NCBI GenBank assembly: GCA_958298945.1
Contig: OY282609.1
Coordinates: 33,267,212-33,331,211 of the forward strand
From: Atherix ibis
Lineage: Eukaryota > Arthropoda > Insecta > Diptera > Athericidae
Reading direction: 5' to 3'
DNA: 64,000 nt
Below, one piece after another: positions 49,831 through 61,240 of the stretch. Position numbers and translations under genes: made by a program. Positions within the stretch are counted from its first letter, which is position 1, and every line of letters starts with the position of its first letter. Under the pieces are notes generated by a model that was given only the letters and a program-made list of their open reading frames with translations, searched no databases and had not been told where the DNA came from.

Positions 49831-49988
49831 TTTGCGATCAAGGACAGTTCATCTACAATAACCCAGAGTCTTCTAAGATCTTAAGCGATTGCGGAACTTC
49901 AATTGAGTCCAAACGACAGCTGATAAGAATCATGTGCCCTCAACAAAACGGAAGAGAAGATCATTTGAGTATGAATGCAGCCTATTAA
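49831..49988 (+). CDS. Possible terminal coding exon of an unidentified gene
   Basis: A strong acceptor (TTTTTTTTTAAATTTTTGTTCCAG) precedes a frame of 51 codons ending at TAA 49,986-49,988. The peptide contains CDQGQFIYNNPESSKI, LSDCGTSIESKRQLI and MCPQQNGRED, with balanced composition unlike the AT-rich noise around it. Three Cys suggest an extracellular protein, but I recognise no family. No upstream exon was found; a retroelement occupies 48,860-49,505. It could also be part of an unknown repeat. Confidence 0.35.
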
Positions 49989-50965
49989 TTTCATATTTAT
50001 AACAAATTACATTAAGTACGCAGATCTGTTAAGAAAATTTGCATTCAACAATATGTGCTTCAGATTTATTTGCATTATGTCAGTGCAATTTATTTTGTAA
50101 TACGCAAATCTAAATATTTTGTATGCTTATCAATTAAAGAGGAGGAGAGTTACTTAAAAAAAAACAAAACACTAACCATATTAGATGACAAGCTTACCGG
50201 AAGTACTTTAATAGGAAAATTGTTGTATTTTGATAAAGCCCACTTACGAATGTGTATCAACAAAGCTGATCAATGTTAAGACCACCAAAGAAAACTATTC
50301 CAAATCAAAATAGTGTGGAAAATAATCAAAATAATATATTTTAATAATACGTTGGTTGCAGAAAAAAATTATAAAGCTTTGTTGTTTACGCATAGACATA
50401 TTATTCATTATTGATAAAAAAAATATAAATGATGAATAATTTCTATTGTTAATTAATTATTTTCCATATAAATATAAGGAATTAAAAAGTTTTCTGTTTT
50501 TTTATTTTATTCTTTCTATAATGAATTAGTCTTTGTCATATAAATTACTACTATTGAAAATAATTTCCTTGACTCTGTATGGGATGTGCAAGTTAATATA
50601 TGGAAATTTATACTTATTTAATAACATTTTCAATAGTCCATGCACAAACAATCAATCGTGCCCATGCACAAACCATCAACAGAAAAGGATGGAATCAGGA
50701 TGTCACTCTATAAAAACCAACTTATAAGATTTAACTGACATAAAGAAGCCATGCCAAATAGTTTAACAATATACCACATCTGACCATTTAAATGTTAATA
50801 TTTTCTTTTCTTTAATATGGATAAATTTAAGTTTAAGTTCTTTTAGAAAAAGTTATGGTTGAAGATTGGAATTGATTTTCAGCCGTTAGGAAATTTAAAA
50901 AATTATAGGCCCTTACCAGAGCGGCCCATGAATATATAAAGGTAGCGTAGCTCCTACACATTTTC
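49989..50965. other. AT-rich intergenic DNA, no gene recognised
   Basis: A tandem CCATGCACAAAC.ATCAA motif occurs at about 50,638 and 50,661 within a 33-codon ORF that I regard as chance. Confidence 0.4.
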
Positions 50966-50969
50966 ATCT

Positions 50970-51485
50970 ATAGTATGGCCGCTTGAATTTCCGCGGGTTA
51001 CGTATATTCGATTTTCGATGTTTTGTGGCGTTATGTTGGTACTCATATCTCTCACTTATGCCGACAAGTTCGGACATTGTGAATGTTCAGTTAATTTTTG
51101 GCATCTGATTTGCTTGCACGTGTTTTGGCTCGTGGCTTTTGCCATTTTTGTCCCAAAATAACACACTAATAATGCCGCAACCACCATATTCCCCAGATCT
51201 GGCCACCCTGTGACTTTTTCTTGTTTCCGAAACTGAAGAGCCCCATGAAAGGACGACGCTACGCAACGATTGAGGAGATAAAGACGGCATCGAAGGAGGA
51301 GCTGAACAAGATCACAAAAAATTATTTTTGGAAGTACTTCGAGGATTGGAAAAAAACGTTGGCACAAGTGTATAATATCTGGTGGGGTTTACTTTGAAGG
51401 GGACAAAATAGATATTCATAAATAAATAAATAATTTTTTTTAAAAAACACAAAATTCGCGCCACTTTTTGAACAGGCCTCATATA
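50970..51485 (+). mobile_element. Long-TIR mariner copy, left tip lost
   Basis: Its left part matches the inner part of the long terminal repeat (TTTCCGCGGGTTACGTATAT ... GCCGACAAGTTCGG). Then plus-strand transposase C-terminus: PQPPYSPDLA (third-Asp region), and in other frames the MKGRR, EEIK, CFEDWKKR-like block and the tail near 51,390 (LKGTK). The right tip is AACAGGCCTCATATA. N-terminus and both earlier catalytic Asp are absent. Confidence 0.8.
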
Positions 51486-51489
51486 AGAG

Positions 51490-52000
51490 AATTTAGTAGC
51501 CATGTGGTGTCTGTCAGGGTAGCATATTAGTTCCAATTCTTTATAGGATTTATACCCTTTATATTTCTATTAATGATGATATCCTAAGCGCGACTAATGA
51601 AGACGATACAGCCATTCTTACTCAGTATAAAGATGATTCCCCAGCCACCATTACTTTGCAAAATCAACAGATCGATAGTTTGAATAAATGGGAAAAAATG
51701 TGGTTATGTTACTTTTATATTTTATCAAGAACAAGTGTACGTTACCTTGGACTTAGAATGGAGAAATGGTTAAAGTGGAACTCTCACACGAAAATAAAAA
51801 GAAGTGAACTTAAGGATGATATAAACAGTTACTCTGGCTCATAGACAAACTGACAATAAAAAGTAAATTATTACTACACAACATGACACTAAAACCAATA
51901 TGGACTTACGGACTCGAAGTTTGTGGTTCGACTAAACATTACAATTTCCATCGAACCCGAACTTTACAATTTCTAATTTTTTGATTTTTTCTTTTATGTA
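51490..52000 (+). pseudogene. Jockey-like reverse-transcriptase relic, copy 1
   Basis: Plus translation: GVCQGSILVPILYRIYTLYI, then NEDDTAIL (degenerate YADD), LQNQQIDSLNKWEKMW, and VRYLGLRMEKWLKWNSH, the order seen in jockey-group RT. After about 51,840 frame shifts and stops accumulate. Confidence 0.75.
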
Positions 52001-52379
52001 CTGAAACAGTGTTTTTAATCATGATCTAAATATTCTCTGCGTTTGAAAACTGTTCATCTCCACCCTTCCATTATATACCCATCAACATTTAAAACGGTAA
52101 TGGGCACCCGATTTTTTATATTTATAAAAAAAATCATCTTGTTCTTGAGGAGACCTTGGGTGGATGCTTTCCTCTTTAGACGTTTCGTTAGAAAATCTGC
52201 TTGGTACAAATTTTATATTTACAAAAGAAGAGCATCAATCCAAAATTAGAAATGTACAAAAATATGAAGTTTTTTTATTTGTTTCTCGCTCTTTTTCTTT
52301 CCTAATAATCGGCGTCACGATATCTTCGATTTTCGACTTTTTGTATCTTATTGCCTTTCATCTGGTATATTCTCTTTAA

Positions 52380-53580
52380 CCTAGCACTAGAAATTAGGTG
52401 ACTGTGGTTCTACTCAACTTCTGGCATATACCGATGATATTGATGTATTGGGTTAATCAGAAAAAAAACTATTTCAGACACCGACACCAAGATTACACGT
52501 GTACGAAAGTACATCTTCGCGCGCACATCTATTCGAAGGACCAGTGCACTTATATTAGTCAGTCTAAATTATTCCGCGCATCATGGGCTTCCCTAAAAAC
52601 TCAAGATCTTAATTCCTTGAACATACTATATTATTACAAATTTCAATTTCTCCCAACGTCATTTCCAAGTAGCAGTTAACTCAGAAATATATCTTATTTG
52701 AGGGAGTACCAATGACATCCCATCTGATTCTAATACTATCATTGACGCTTTTCCAGATGACACGGCCATACTTATTACCAATAATTTATATCTCATTTAA
52801 CAATCCTGGTGAAGGTAAATAAACAGAAAAGTGTTCATATTACTTTCACTCTTTACCAAAGACAACCAATTCCTTTATACCTTTGTGGCAACATGATTCC
52901 ACAGTATGCTAAAAAACGTTGCTTAGCACTTCACCTAGACAAGAGACTAACTAGACTAAAAACGGTTAAAGCTAATAGGCGTTACCTATAATTACTTAGA
53001 CTATTGGGCAAATGTTCAAAGGTAACAATAAATAGTGCACTCCTAACCATAAGACCTATTTTTACGTATGGAATGGAGGTTTGGAGTTTAACGAAATGGT
53101 TCAATTCCTATCACATCCAGGCGGTAAAATCTCAGATCCTCCATTAAATCGTTGATGCCCCCTTTTGTGTTCATAGTAATGCAATATAGAGCGTAATCTC
53201 AAAATTCCATTATCAAAAAAACACACCCTGTTATCATAATCCACTTGTAAGAAAACTATCCTCTATTAGGAGATTTAATTAGAGACATCTAACTCTCGTT
53301 AGTTGGACAAATGCCGATGCTTGTTACAATAAAATTGTAGTTGTGGATATCAATAGAATGCAAATAAAAAAGTTATTCCGCTCGAAATTTTATGAAATAC
53401 TTCGAATATGTCGAAGCTACTGCTCCATATTCATCGACGGACCTTGATCTTAATAATTCTTTTGTATTCTTCGACCACTTGGGTCTTCAGCAATAATCAC
53501 CTGTATTCGAAAGGATGACTAGTTCGATGTCTGCGCGACGAAAAGTCTATAGTGTCAATATCTATGGAAGTACCAGACTG
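52380..53580 (+). pseudogene. Jockey-like reverse-transcriptase relic, copy 2
   Basis: At 52,720-53,110 the plus strand gives DAFPDDTAILITNN (degenerate ADD box), QKSVHITFTLYQRQ, LALHLDKRLTRLKT and, frame-shifted, a TYGMEVWS-like block near 53,056. These are in the same order as copy 1. A further LAYTDDIDVLG-like stretch near 52,425 may belong to a different element. Many stops. Confidence 0.7.
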
Positions 53581-53588
53581 TGCTGGGA

Positions 53589-54745
53589 ACATCAAATTAG
53601 AAGAGATTGGCCCGAAAGCGAGACGTATAGAATTGTGTGCTATTGCAACAGACCCAAATCCCGTTTATCGCGACGATAATTAACCGGAGTATTGATAGAA
53701 GCCATTCAATGAAAATTTAAAAAGTCCAGTTTGGAAAACAACTTTTGATATGATTTGAAAATGTCAGTTCCCCAATTGTTTGTTCATATGTAAAGTCCGT
53801 AAGATATTCGCTATGGTTCACTTAATGGCGCAACTTTAAGAAAAGTTTTTGGAAAAGGATTTGTTTGATTAATACCCGTCCTTGACAAGAAAAAAAGATT
53901 TTTATGTGTAAAATTCACTTCATTTTTCAACATAAACTCCGTTTAGCTGGATACTATTAGTCTAACGTTTTTCTATCTTTTGTATCCCATCTAAAAAATA
54001 CGATCTCTCCAACCCTTCAAAATTGGTGTTTGTTTCAGAAATCACCTGATCGTTTTGAACCAAATCTTTTTCCACCGAGCTATTTTTTTTTTATATTCGG
54101 AGAAAGGAAATAATTGCTGAGGGCTACATCTAGCAAATATGATACATGTGGACGCAATAAAATTTTGCCATGGAGATGACACAAGTGTGCGCGGGTGCAC
54201 GTTTTTGGTCAGATGTTAGCAAAAGCGACAGTAATCTCACCTGGAAAAATTGATTCGTAAGTCATACAAAAGCACGAAGAGTTCTCTCTTTAATCTGGCG
54301 CTGGCAAAAGCGATCCGTACCTCAGAAATAAGCATGAAGGGTTCTCTCTTTAACCTGGCAGTGGAAAAAGTAATCCGGGATTCAGGGATTCTCTTTAATC
54401 TGGCACTAGAAAAAATAATCCGTGATTCAAGTGACTCAGGGTAATCATGAGGAGTACCACATTTATTAAGTCTCTCAACTTTTAGCATACGTCGGATAAA
54501 CATCGACATTATGTGTCGATCGGAAAGAGCTTTACGAGACGCCTTCATTAAGATTGAGACACCAAATTAGAAGAGATCGGTCCAAAACCGAGACCATATA
54601 GAATTGTTTGCTTTTGCAACAGTCCCAGACCCGAATCCCGTTTATCGCGATCATAATTAACCTAAGTATTGATGGAAGCAATTCAATGAAAATTTAAAAA
54701 GTCCAGTTCGAAAACAACTTTCGAAATGATTTGAAAATGTCAATT
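53589..54745. repeat. Chimeric module, copy A, flanked by direct repeats of about 180 bp
   Basis: Direct repeats (53,589-53,775 and 54,571-54,745) share AATTAGAAGAGAT, CCCGTTTATCGCGA and AATTTAAAAAGTCCAGTT. Between them: a minus-strand mariner 3' end (53,800-54,235; CTTTTTCCACCGAG, GGAAATAATTGCTGAGGGCT), a minisatellite (54,240-54,440), and a short piece of a reverse-transcriptase gene (about 54,490-54,570; ATTATGTGTCGATCGGAAAG). Confidence 0.75.
54240..54440. repeat. Minisatellite of about 60 bp, copy A
   Basis: Units contain GTTCTCTCTTTAATCTGGCG, CTGGCAAAAGCGATCCGTAC and CTCAGAAATAAGCATGAAG. About three to four degenerate copies. The same unit forms a longer array at 60,090-60,590. Confidence 0.85.
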
Positions 54746-55744
54746 CCTACAACAATACGAAAAAGAGATACTGAAATTTATTGAAATAACTTCTAACAGT
54801 GTCTTATTTATGATTATTTTTTCTTGAAATTCCATAGACAATTGATAATAATAATAAATTAACGATATTTCTACTAATCAGTTTGGTATCAAGTATGAGA
54901 AAGAAAATATAACAGTTGTCTGACAGCACTTTGACACTTGCTGAGAGATAAGAAATAAAAGAGAAATTCAACTTGTTAACTTAATGAAAAGCTAGAGAAA
55001 AAATATGGGAAAAAAATCCATTCAAATTAATCATTAGTCGAAAGTTAGTTAATTCGAGAAAAGCCAACTATCTATTATCTATTATCTATTACAGAATATG
55101 GCGTTAACTTATTTATTGTCTAAACTACACGACCACATGCTAAACTTAGCTAATCAATGATAAAAGAGCGAACATAAAAGAGGAAGAGGAGAAAGAGAAA
55201 CAATTTTTTTTCTCTTCTTTATCAAAACAATGTTTTGTTTACTTTAATAATTTGTTTCTGTCGGAAAGACAACAAAAAATACAATTTTGACAATAAACTA
55301 CATACAAACTGTCTAGTCTGAATGGTGACTTTCGTGTGACATCTTCAAATTTCTGCTTTTCTTCTCTTCTTATTCAACAATTGTTTTTTTTTTTTTAATT
55401 TTTACTGTCACATAGACGAGTGATAAATATATCAATGTCGATTGGTATATTCACATAATTACAATATAATTATACAGGGTGTTACAACTCTGACTGACTG
55501 TTTCTGAAAAATTGTAAATTTGTATTTGTAATATTTTTTTATTGACACATTATATAACGGGTCTACCAATTAGAACTGTGGTTAATACGAAATGAAAGAA
55601 GTGCTTAAAATATGTTTAAATTATCTTATACAATTTTTGGTTAATAAAGAGTTCAAATGAACACAAAATTTTTAAAATATCGCCTGAAAAATTAGATTAA
55701 ACCGCATGAAAAATTAGATTTATTAAAGTCAATTCAATTATGAA
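54746..55744. other. Intergenic DNA, no gene recognised
   Basis: AT-rich. Around 55,465-55,500 the text TACAGGGTGTTACAACTCTG could be the tip of another transposon, but I found no partner. Confidence 0.35.
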
Positions 55745-55748
55745 TAAT

Positions 55749-56640
55749 ATACGAGGTCTGTTCAAAAAGTACAGCGGCATCTTGGATAATTACGGCGACC
55801 GCCCGGTTGTAGATGGAATGAAGCCCAATAAGTTGCAGCGGAGAGTATACATGGTGAAGATCCTATCCAGAAAGTCTGCAGTTGTTCCATATAAAAGGTC
55901 TGTTCAAAAAGTATCGCAATTTTTTTTTTTTTTCAAAAATTATTTATTTATTCATGAATATCTATTTTGTCCCCTTTAAACTAATCCCCACCAGATATTA
56001 TACACTTGTGCCAACGCTTTTTCCAATCCTCGAAGCACTTCAAAAAATCATTTATATCTCTTCAATCGTATCGTAACGTCGTCCTTTCATGGGGCTCTTC
56101 AGTTTCGGGAACAATAAAAAGTCACAGGCGGCCAGATCTGGGGAATACGGTGGCTGCGGCCAAAAATTCGCGCACAAGCAATGATGCGTGAACAGGGGCG
56201 TTATCATGGTGCAAAAGCCAATTTTTGTTCTTCCCTGTGGCAAAAACTCAAGATGAACCATGCCCCTGTAATCGAAGAAAACTGTAAGAAAAACCTTCAC
56301 ATTCGACGTCCGGCACGGTTTTCGTCGTTCACATCTTCTCGGCCCTCTGAGAACATTTTGTACCACCGATAAACGTTGATTCGGGCCAAGGTAGCTTCAC
56401 CATATGCCACAGTCAACATTCGGAATGCGTCCGCGCAATTAATTTTGTTTTTCACACAAAATTTGATAAAGATTCTTTGATCCATTTTTTGGAATGGGCA
56501 AAAATCGAAGACGAGCCAAAACAAGTGCAAGCAAAGCAGCTGTCAAAAATTAACTGAACATTCAAAATGGCCGAACTTGTCGGCATAAGTGAGAGACATA
56601 AGTACCAACATAACATCACAAAAAATCGAAAATCGACAAA
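55749..56640 (-). mobile_element. Long-TIR mariner copy with a duplicated left tip and inserted sequence
   Basis: Two tips, TACGAGGTCTGTTCAAAAAG (55,749) and AAGGTCTGTTCAAAAAGTAT (55,892), bracket about 125 bp of unrelated GC-richer DNA. The minus-strand transposase relic then runs 55,980-56,530. It starts with an FCVKNKINCADAFRMLTVAYG N-terminus (56,297-56,530), continues with NVKVFLTVFFDYRGMVHLEF, and ends with PPYSPDLAACDFLLFPKLK. The right end keeps GCAGCTGTCAAAAATTAACT through AAAATCGAAAATCGA, then the tip is lost. Internal deletions remove the first two Asp. Confidence 0.8.
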
Positions 56641-56859
56641 AAAAATTGTGTAATTGTTGGTCTCAATTATCGTTCATCTGAGCTCACAATTAAAAACTTA
56701 GTTCATAAATTATGCGTCTACTGGTTCAGTACAAAACATCCCAACAATAACACGTGCTTGTATAAGCCGATCAGCTGAAAATATTGATTAGGTGAGTGAG
56801 TGTTGCAGAGAATCCACTTTTATTGGTTTTTACGATAAAAGTGGATCCTATGGAATACA

Positions 56860-57450
56860 ATTGGACCTGTATTTTTGCACTTAAGACTTATAAGGTCCAG
56901 GAATTAAACCCAGCCGATCAAGTTTTCGCATTTGGGCGTCCGATAATCCTATAACAGTTACTGAACAACCATTACATTCATCACGTGTTATGATATAGCG
57001 CGCTTTATGGACCAGAGATACCAATCTCTTTTTTTCGTGAAAATCTGGTTGATGGTTGTCAATAAAGTGCGCTACAGAGACATGACAACCAATTATTATG
57101 GCATATCTGTGAAGGCATGGATGAGGACGACTTGTAGTTTCAATATGGCGGCGCCACGTGCCACACTGCCTAAGAAATAATCGATTTATTAATAAGCAAA
57201 TTCAATGGACGTCTTATTTCGTGAAGAGGTCACAAACATCATGTGATTTAATTTCGTTGAACTTTTTTTTGTGGGTCTTTGTGAAAGATGGGATGTATAA
57301 GAATAGTCCACGCACAATTCAAGACCTCAAAACCAATATCAAGTGTGAAAGGGAACCTCAATTATGCAGAAAATGAATAGAAAATTTTGTAAAAAAGATC
57401 GATGTCTGTAAACGTAGTTGTGGTAAATAATAGGTCGATATTGTTTTTTT
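56860..57450 (+). pseudogene. DD41D-like transposase relic with lost catalytic residues
   Basis: Plus strand: KTYKVQELNPAD (end of HTH region), VNKVRYRDMTTNYY, FQYGGATCHTA in place of FQQDGATCHTA (second Asp changed to Gly), SCDLISLNFFLW in place of LTPLDFFLW (third Asp changed to Asn), then YKNSPRTIQDLKTNI. Frameshifts separate the blocks. It is a relic of the group intact at 6,333-7,409. Confidence 0.75.
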
Positions 57451-57639
57451 CATTCATTAATGACAAATTCTCTACAATATATTTCAATAAAGAATGATGG
57501 AATTTTTACACAAATTGCGTGTTATATTCAGACTCTGCACATAAACAAATTATTTAATGACTACATATGGTACTCAGTCCAAGAATGGGTCAAAACCTTC
57601 GAATTTTATTATATTCCCTATTATTACAATGCACAGAAA

Positions 57640-58375
57640 TCTATTATTACAATGCACAGAAATTTCTTTGAAAGTTAAAACAGCTCCCATGATTGGGAGC
57701 CTAATAACCCGTTTTGGGGAGCGAGGTGCAGTATTAGATCCGTCACGACCAAATGTTTTTCCACCTGTTTGCATCTGTGCGTGGTTGTCGAGATGCTTCT
57801 CACTTGGGCATTTTCAGAAAATTGGCTGAGACGGATTTTTAAATTTGTCCAAGATTAATTACCACGGAATTCAGAACAATACCTACGATATGCCACTAGA
57901 TTCATATAGACATCCACAGATATTTCCATCTTTTTAAAAAATCTAATTATTAGCTAACAAGTACATTCCCATTTATATTGTTGATGAATATCCACAAAGC
58001 AGCCGGACCATGGAGTTCATCCAATTTTTTATGTCCAGCAGTTCTGTACATCCCTGACATATTGTGAGGGTCGCAACAGATATTCTTCGAGAATTATTTC
58101 GAAAAATGACTATTTCGCTTTGTCTCCTTGGTCTTGAGATTTCTTTTTTTGGCCCTAATAAAAAGGGACGCATTTATATAAACAAACCACTAGCAATCCA
58201 GTAGCATAAGTAAAATATTCGTGCAGAAATTATAAATTTGAAGCCAGAAACGTTGCGTGCCGTAATGCAAAAAGTTTTATTAAAAATCCAACATGTAAAT
58301 TCAAAAGATATCATTTTCCATACTTATAAGAAATTAGAAGAACAAATTCCACTAAAATATTAAAATTACAAAACT
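57640..58375 (+). pseudogene. Second DD41D-like transposase relic
   Basis: An N-terminal HTH piece (APMIGSLITRFGERGAVLD near 57,690) is followed, after scrambled DNA, by a C-terminal piece at 58,115-58,330. That piece has DFFFWP in place of DFFLWGY, then GRIYINKPLAIQ, NIRAEIINLKPETLRAVMQK and IQHVNSK. It is strongly decayed. Confidence 0.6.
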
Positions 58376-59685
58376 TGTAATGTATGCATTTTAGATGAGT
58401 CAGTTCATGTTGGCCCACCCTGCTGTATAAAGATGGTTGTCAATAATTGTTGAGAAATTAAAAGCGTAAATAAAACTACTGAAATCAGCTGGTATGTGTT
58501 GGTGGAGAAATGTTGTGACATCGATGGTCAGGTGCATATGACCGAGACGTTCGAGTGCATTCCACCTTGAGTTTGATGATATTGAAATCGATCAATAGGC
58601 AAGTTTGGATTCTTTTTTCTTCTTCTTTATTCTTCTGTTGACCTTAGATAAGGTTTCAATACTCTCCAAGGACGAAACATATCCCCATGGATTCTATCAT
58701 ATTAATTTATAAAAACTGTGCTCTATTTAACACGACACTTTCAGGGTTCAGAAAGTAGAAATAGAATCGGAGATGCAAGCGCGTGCAACAGAAAAACAAG
58801 AATTCACTTTATTCTAAGCACATCTCACTGACAATGAGATATTATGTTGGAACTATCTATTATTTTTAGGTATTACAAAGCTCTGGAATTAATTTGGGAT
58901 ACTTAATGCTAGACATTTTCTTTTTTTTAAATATCCTAATGAAGTAGGTTGAGAGCATCGGATTACGATTTTTTCTTTAATGTGACAAAACCCATATCAT
59001 ATCATTATTTTTATTATGTAATATTTGATAATTTTCATATAATGAAATTAGGCCAATTTTTATAATCATATTATTACGTTATAATCACGAAAACTCAATG
59101 TCATAATATTATATCCGAAACATCAAATAAATGATTACGTATACACTTTACGTGTTTTAATAGTTAATTTTTAATAATAAATGTAAAAATCAAAATGAAC
59201 CGAATTTTTTATAATTTTGTTATTATTAAAAAAATATTATTCATTCTAGTTATTGGTAAATATCCAATCAAAATTTTTCGTATTATATCATTGCCATGGG
59301 CTTTAGGAAAATCAAAATCAAAATTAAATCTGTAAATTTGAATAAATATTCTTAAATTGATTATTAATGGCGTTCATTTGAGTATAAGAAAAGTCCAAAT
59401 ACTCGTAAAATTGTATAAGATTATCAATGATATCAGGTGGATTTTGATAAGAAAATATTTTTGCATATATGTAAATAATTGAATAATACGATTGGGTTTA
59501 TTTATTTATTTATTTTTTTCGCGGTATTCGGTATTAAATAACATCTGCACAAAATGTTTTTATATAATCGAAAAAAATTTCTAAAATTGAATATTCATGT
59601 TGGATCATGGAGTTATATATTAATTTTTTCTAATGGATGTTTATAATTATGGATAATATAATTTGTTTTTTTTTTTACAAAAATA
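58376..59685. other. Intergenic DNA, no gene recognised
   Basis: A moderate-GC start (58,380-58,860) is followed by AT-rich DNA. No ORF or repeat family was recognised. Confidence 0.4.
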
Positions 59686-60089
59686 TCTTCGTAAGATATT
59701 TGCTAGGGTGTCCACTTAATGACGCAACTTAAAGAAAAGTTTTCGGAAAAGGATTTGTTTCATTAATGCCCGTCCTTGACAAGGAAAAAAGATTTTTATG
59801 TGTAAAATTCACTATATTTTTCAACATAAGCTCTATTTAGCTGGATACTATTAGTTCAAAAAATACAATTTCTCCAACCCTTCCACCGAGCGGATTTTGA
59901 AAATTGGTGTTCAAAATCCTTTTCCACCGAGTTATTTTTTTTATATTCGGAAATAGGAAATAATCACTGAGGGCTAAATTTGGCGAATATGGTGCATGTG
60001 GACGCAATTCGTATCTGAAACTTATGGAATTTTGCCATGGAGATGACACAAGTCTGCACGATTTTGGTCCGGTATTACCTAACGCGACA

Positions 60090-60590
60090 GCAATCTCATC
60101 TGAAAAAAGTGATTCGTGCCTTAGAAATAAGCATGAACGGTTCTCTTTTTACCCTGATCCGTGACTCAGCGATTCTCTTTAGTTTGGCGCTGGAAAAAAT
60201 GATTCGTGACTTAGGGATAAGCATGAAGAGTTTTCACTTTAATATGGCGCTGGAAAAAGTGATCCGTGATGCAGAAATAAGCACGAAGGGTTCTCTCTAT
60301 AATCTGGCGATAGAAACAGTGATCTGTGACACAGAGATTGTCTTCAAAGCATGAAAGGTTCTCTCTTTAATCTGTCGTTCTCTCTTTAACCTGGCGCTCG
60401 AAAAAGTAATTCGTGAATCAGAGATATTCTTCAATCTAGCGCTGGCAAAAATGATCCGTGTTGCAGGAGTAAGCGTGAAGGATTCTCTCTTTAGTCTGGC
60501 GCTGGCAAAAGTGATCCGTGCCTCAGAAATAAGCATGAAGGGTTCTGTCTTTAATATGGCGCTGGAAAAAGTTATCCGTAACTCAGGGAA
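60090..60590. repeat. Minisatellite of about 60 bp, copy B
   Basis: About eight degenerate units with the core TTTAATCTGGCGCTGGAAAA, AGTGATCCGTGACTCAG and AATAAGCATGAAGG. Some units are shortened. Both strands stay open over parts of it, so translated ORFs here are repeat artefacts. Confidence 0.88.
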
Positions 60591-60599
60591 CGCATCTCA

Positions 60600-61240
60600 C
60601 CTTTTAGCATGCGCCAAATAAATATCGACATTATGTGTCGATCAGAAAGAGCTTTACGAGAGGCCTGCATCAAGATTGAGACGACAGCGAAAAATCTTGG
60701 GCTACACATAAATGAGGGCAAAACACAGTATCGCAGCCAAAATAACAGCAGATCCCACTTTAGTCAGTCGAAATTATTTCGCTGGAAAATTCTAACCAAA
60801 ACAGCGAACCTACTGCTTTACAAGACACTGCTTTTTGCCAGTACCCATGTATTCTTGGGAACTTGGGTACTCAGCTGGAACCATTCGGAACTCTTGTTCG
60901 CGTTCGAAAGGAGGCTGCTTCGAAATATTTTTCGCTTCCTACATGAGGACAGATGATTCCGGAGCCTATTTAACGACAAGATCCGGGAGCGCTACCATAA
61001 ACGCGCGTGGACGAGGAAGAACCTACCCTTAATCCGTATGGACGAGGAAGATCCTAGCCTCAAAGTGGTGCCATTAATGGTCCTGCCTTTCGCCAGGATG
61101 GCAAAAATATGCTAAGAATGTCGTCCAACTGGAACACAGCTGCGCGAAGTCGGGACTTCTGAAGTTGTTTTATTCAGCAGGCCTACATCGGACTCATTAT
61201 TCCCGGTTGTCGCGCTGTTGAGGATAATGATGAAAATTGG
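60600..61240 (+). pseudogene. Non-LTR reverse-transcriptase C-terminus
   Basis: The plus frame 60,609-60,956 reads INIDIMCRSERALREACIKI, KNLGLHINEGKTQY, then after a junction KTANLLLYKTLLFASTHVFLG, TWVLSWNHSELLFAFERRLL and RNIF. In another frame, LIRMDEEDPSLKV follows near 61,033. This is the thumb and C-terminal region of an RT common in insect non-LTR elements; I cannot fix the clade. The catalytic YxDD lies just before the start and is missing. Confidence 0.75.

Larger units (their letters stand above)
59690..61240. repeat. Chimeric module, copy B, with a longer reverse-transcriptase tail
   Basis: It repeats copy A (53,798 on) in the same order: CGTAAGATATT, GCAACTT.AAGAAAAGTTTT, GCCCGTCCTTGACAAG, the minus-strand mariner 3' end (59,837-60,049; CACGGGTG-type region lost), the minisatellite (60,090-60,590), then RT. 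The flanking direct repeat of copy A is absent here. Confidence 0.75.

Noticed and set aside
53589..54745. Direct repeats read as LTRs of an LTR retrotransposon
   Set aside because: No primer-binding site, polypurine tract, gag or pol lies between them; the inside is mariner, minisatellite and non-LTR sequence.
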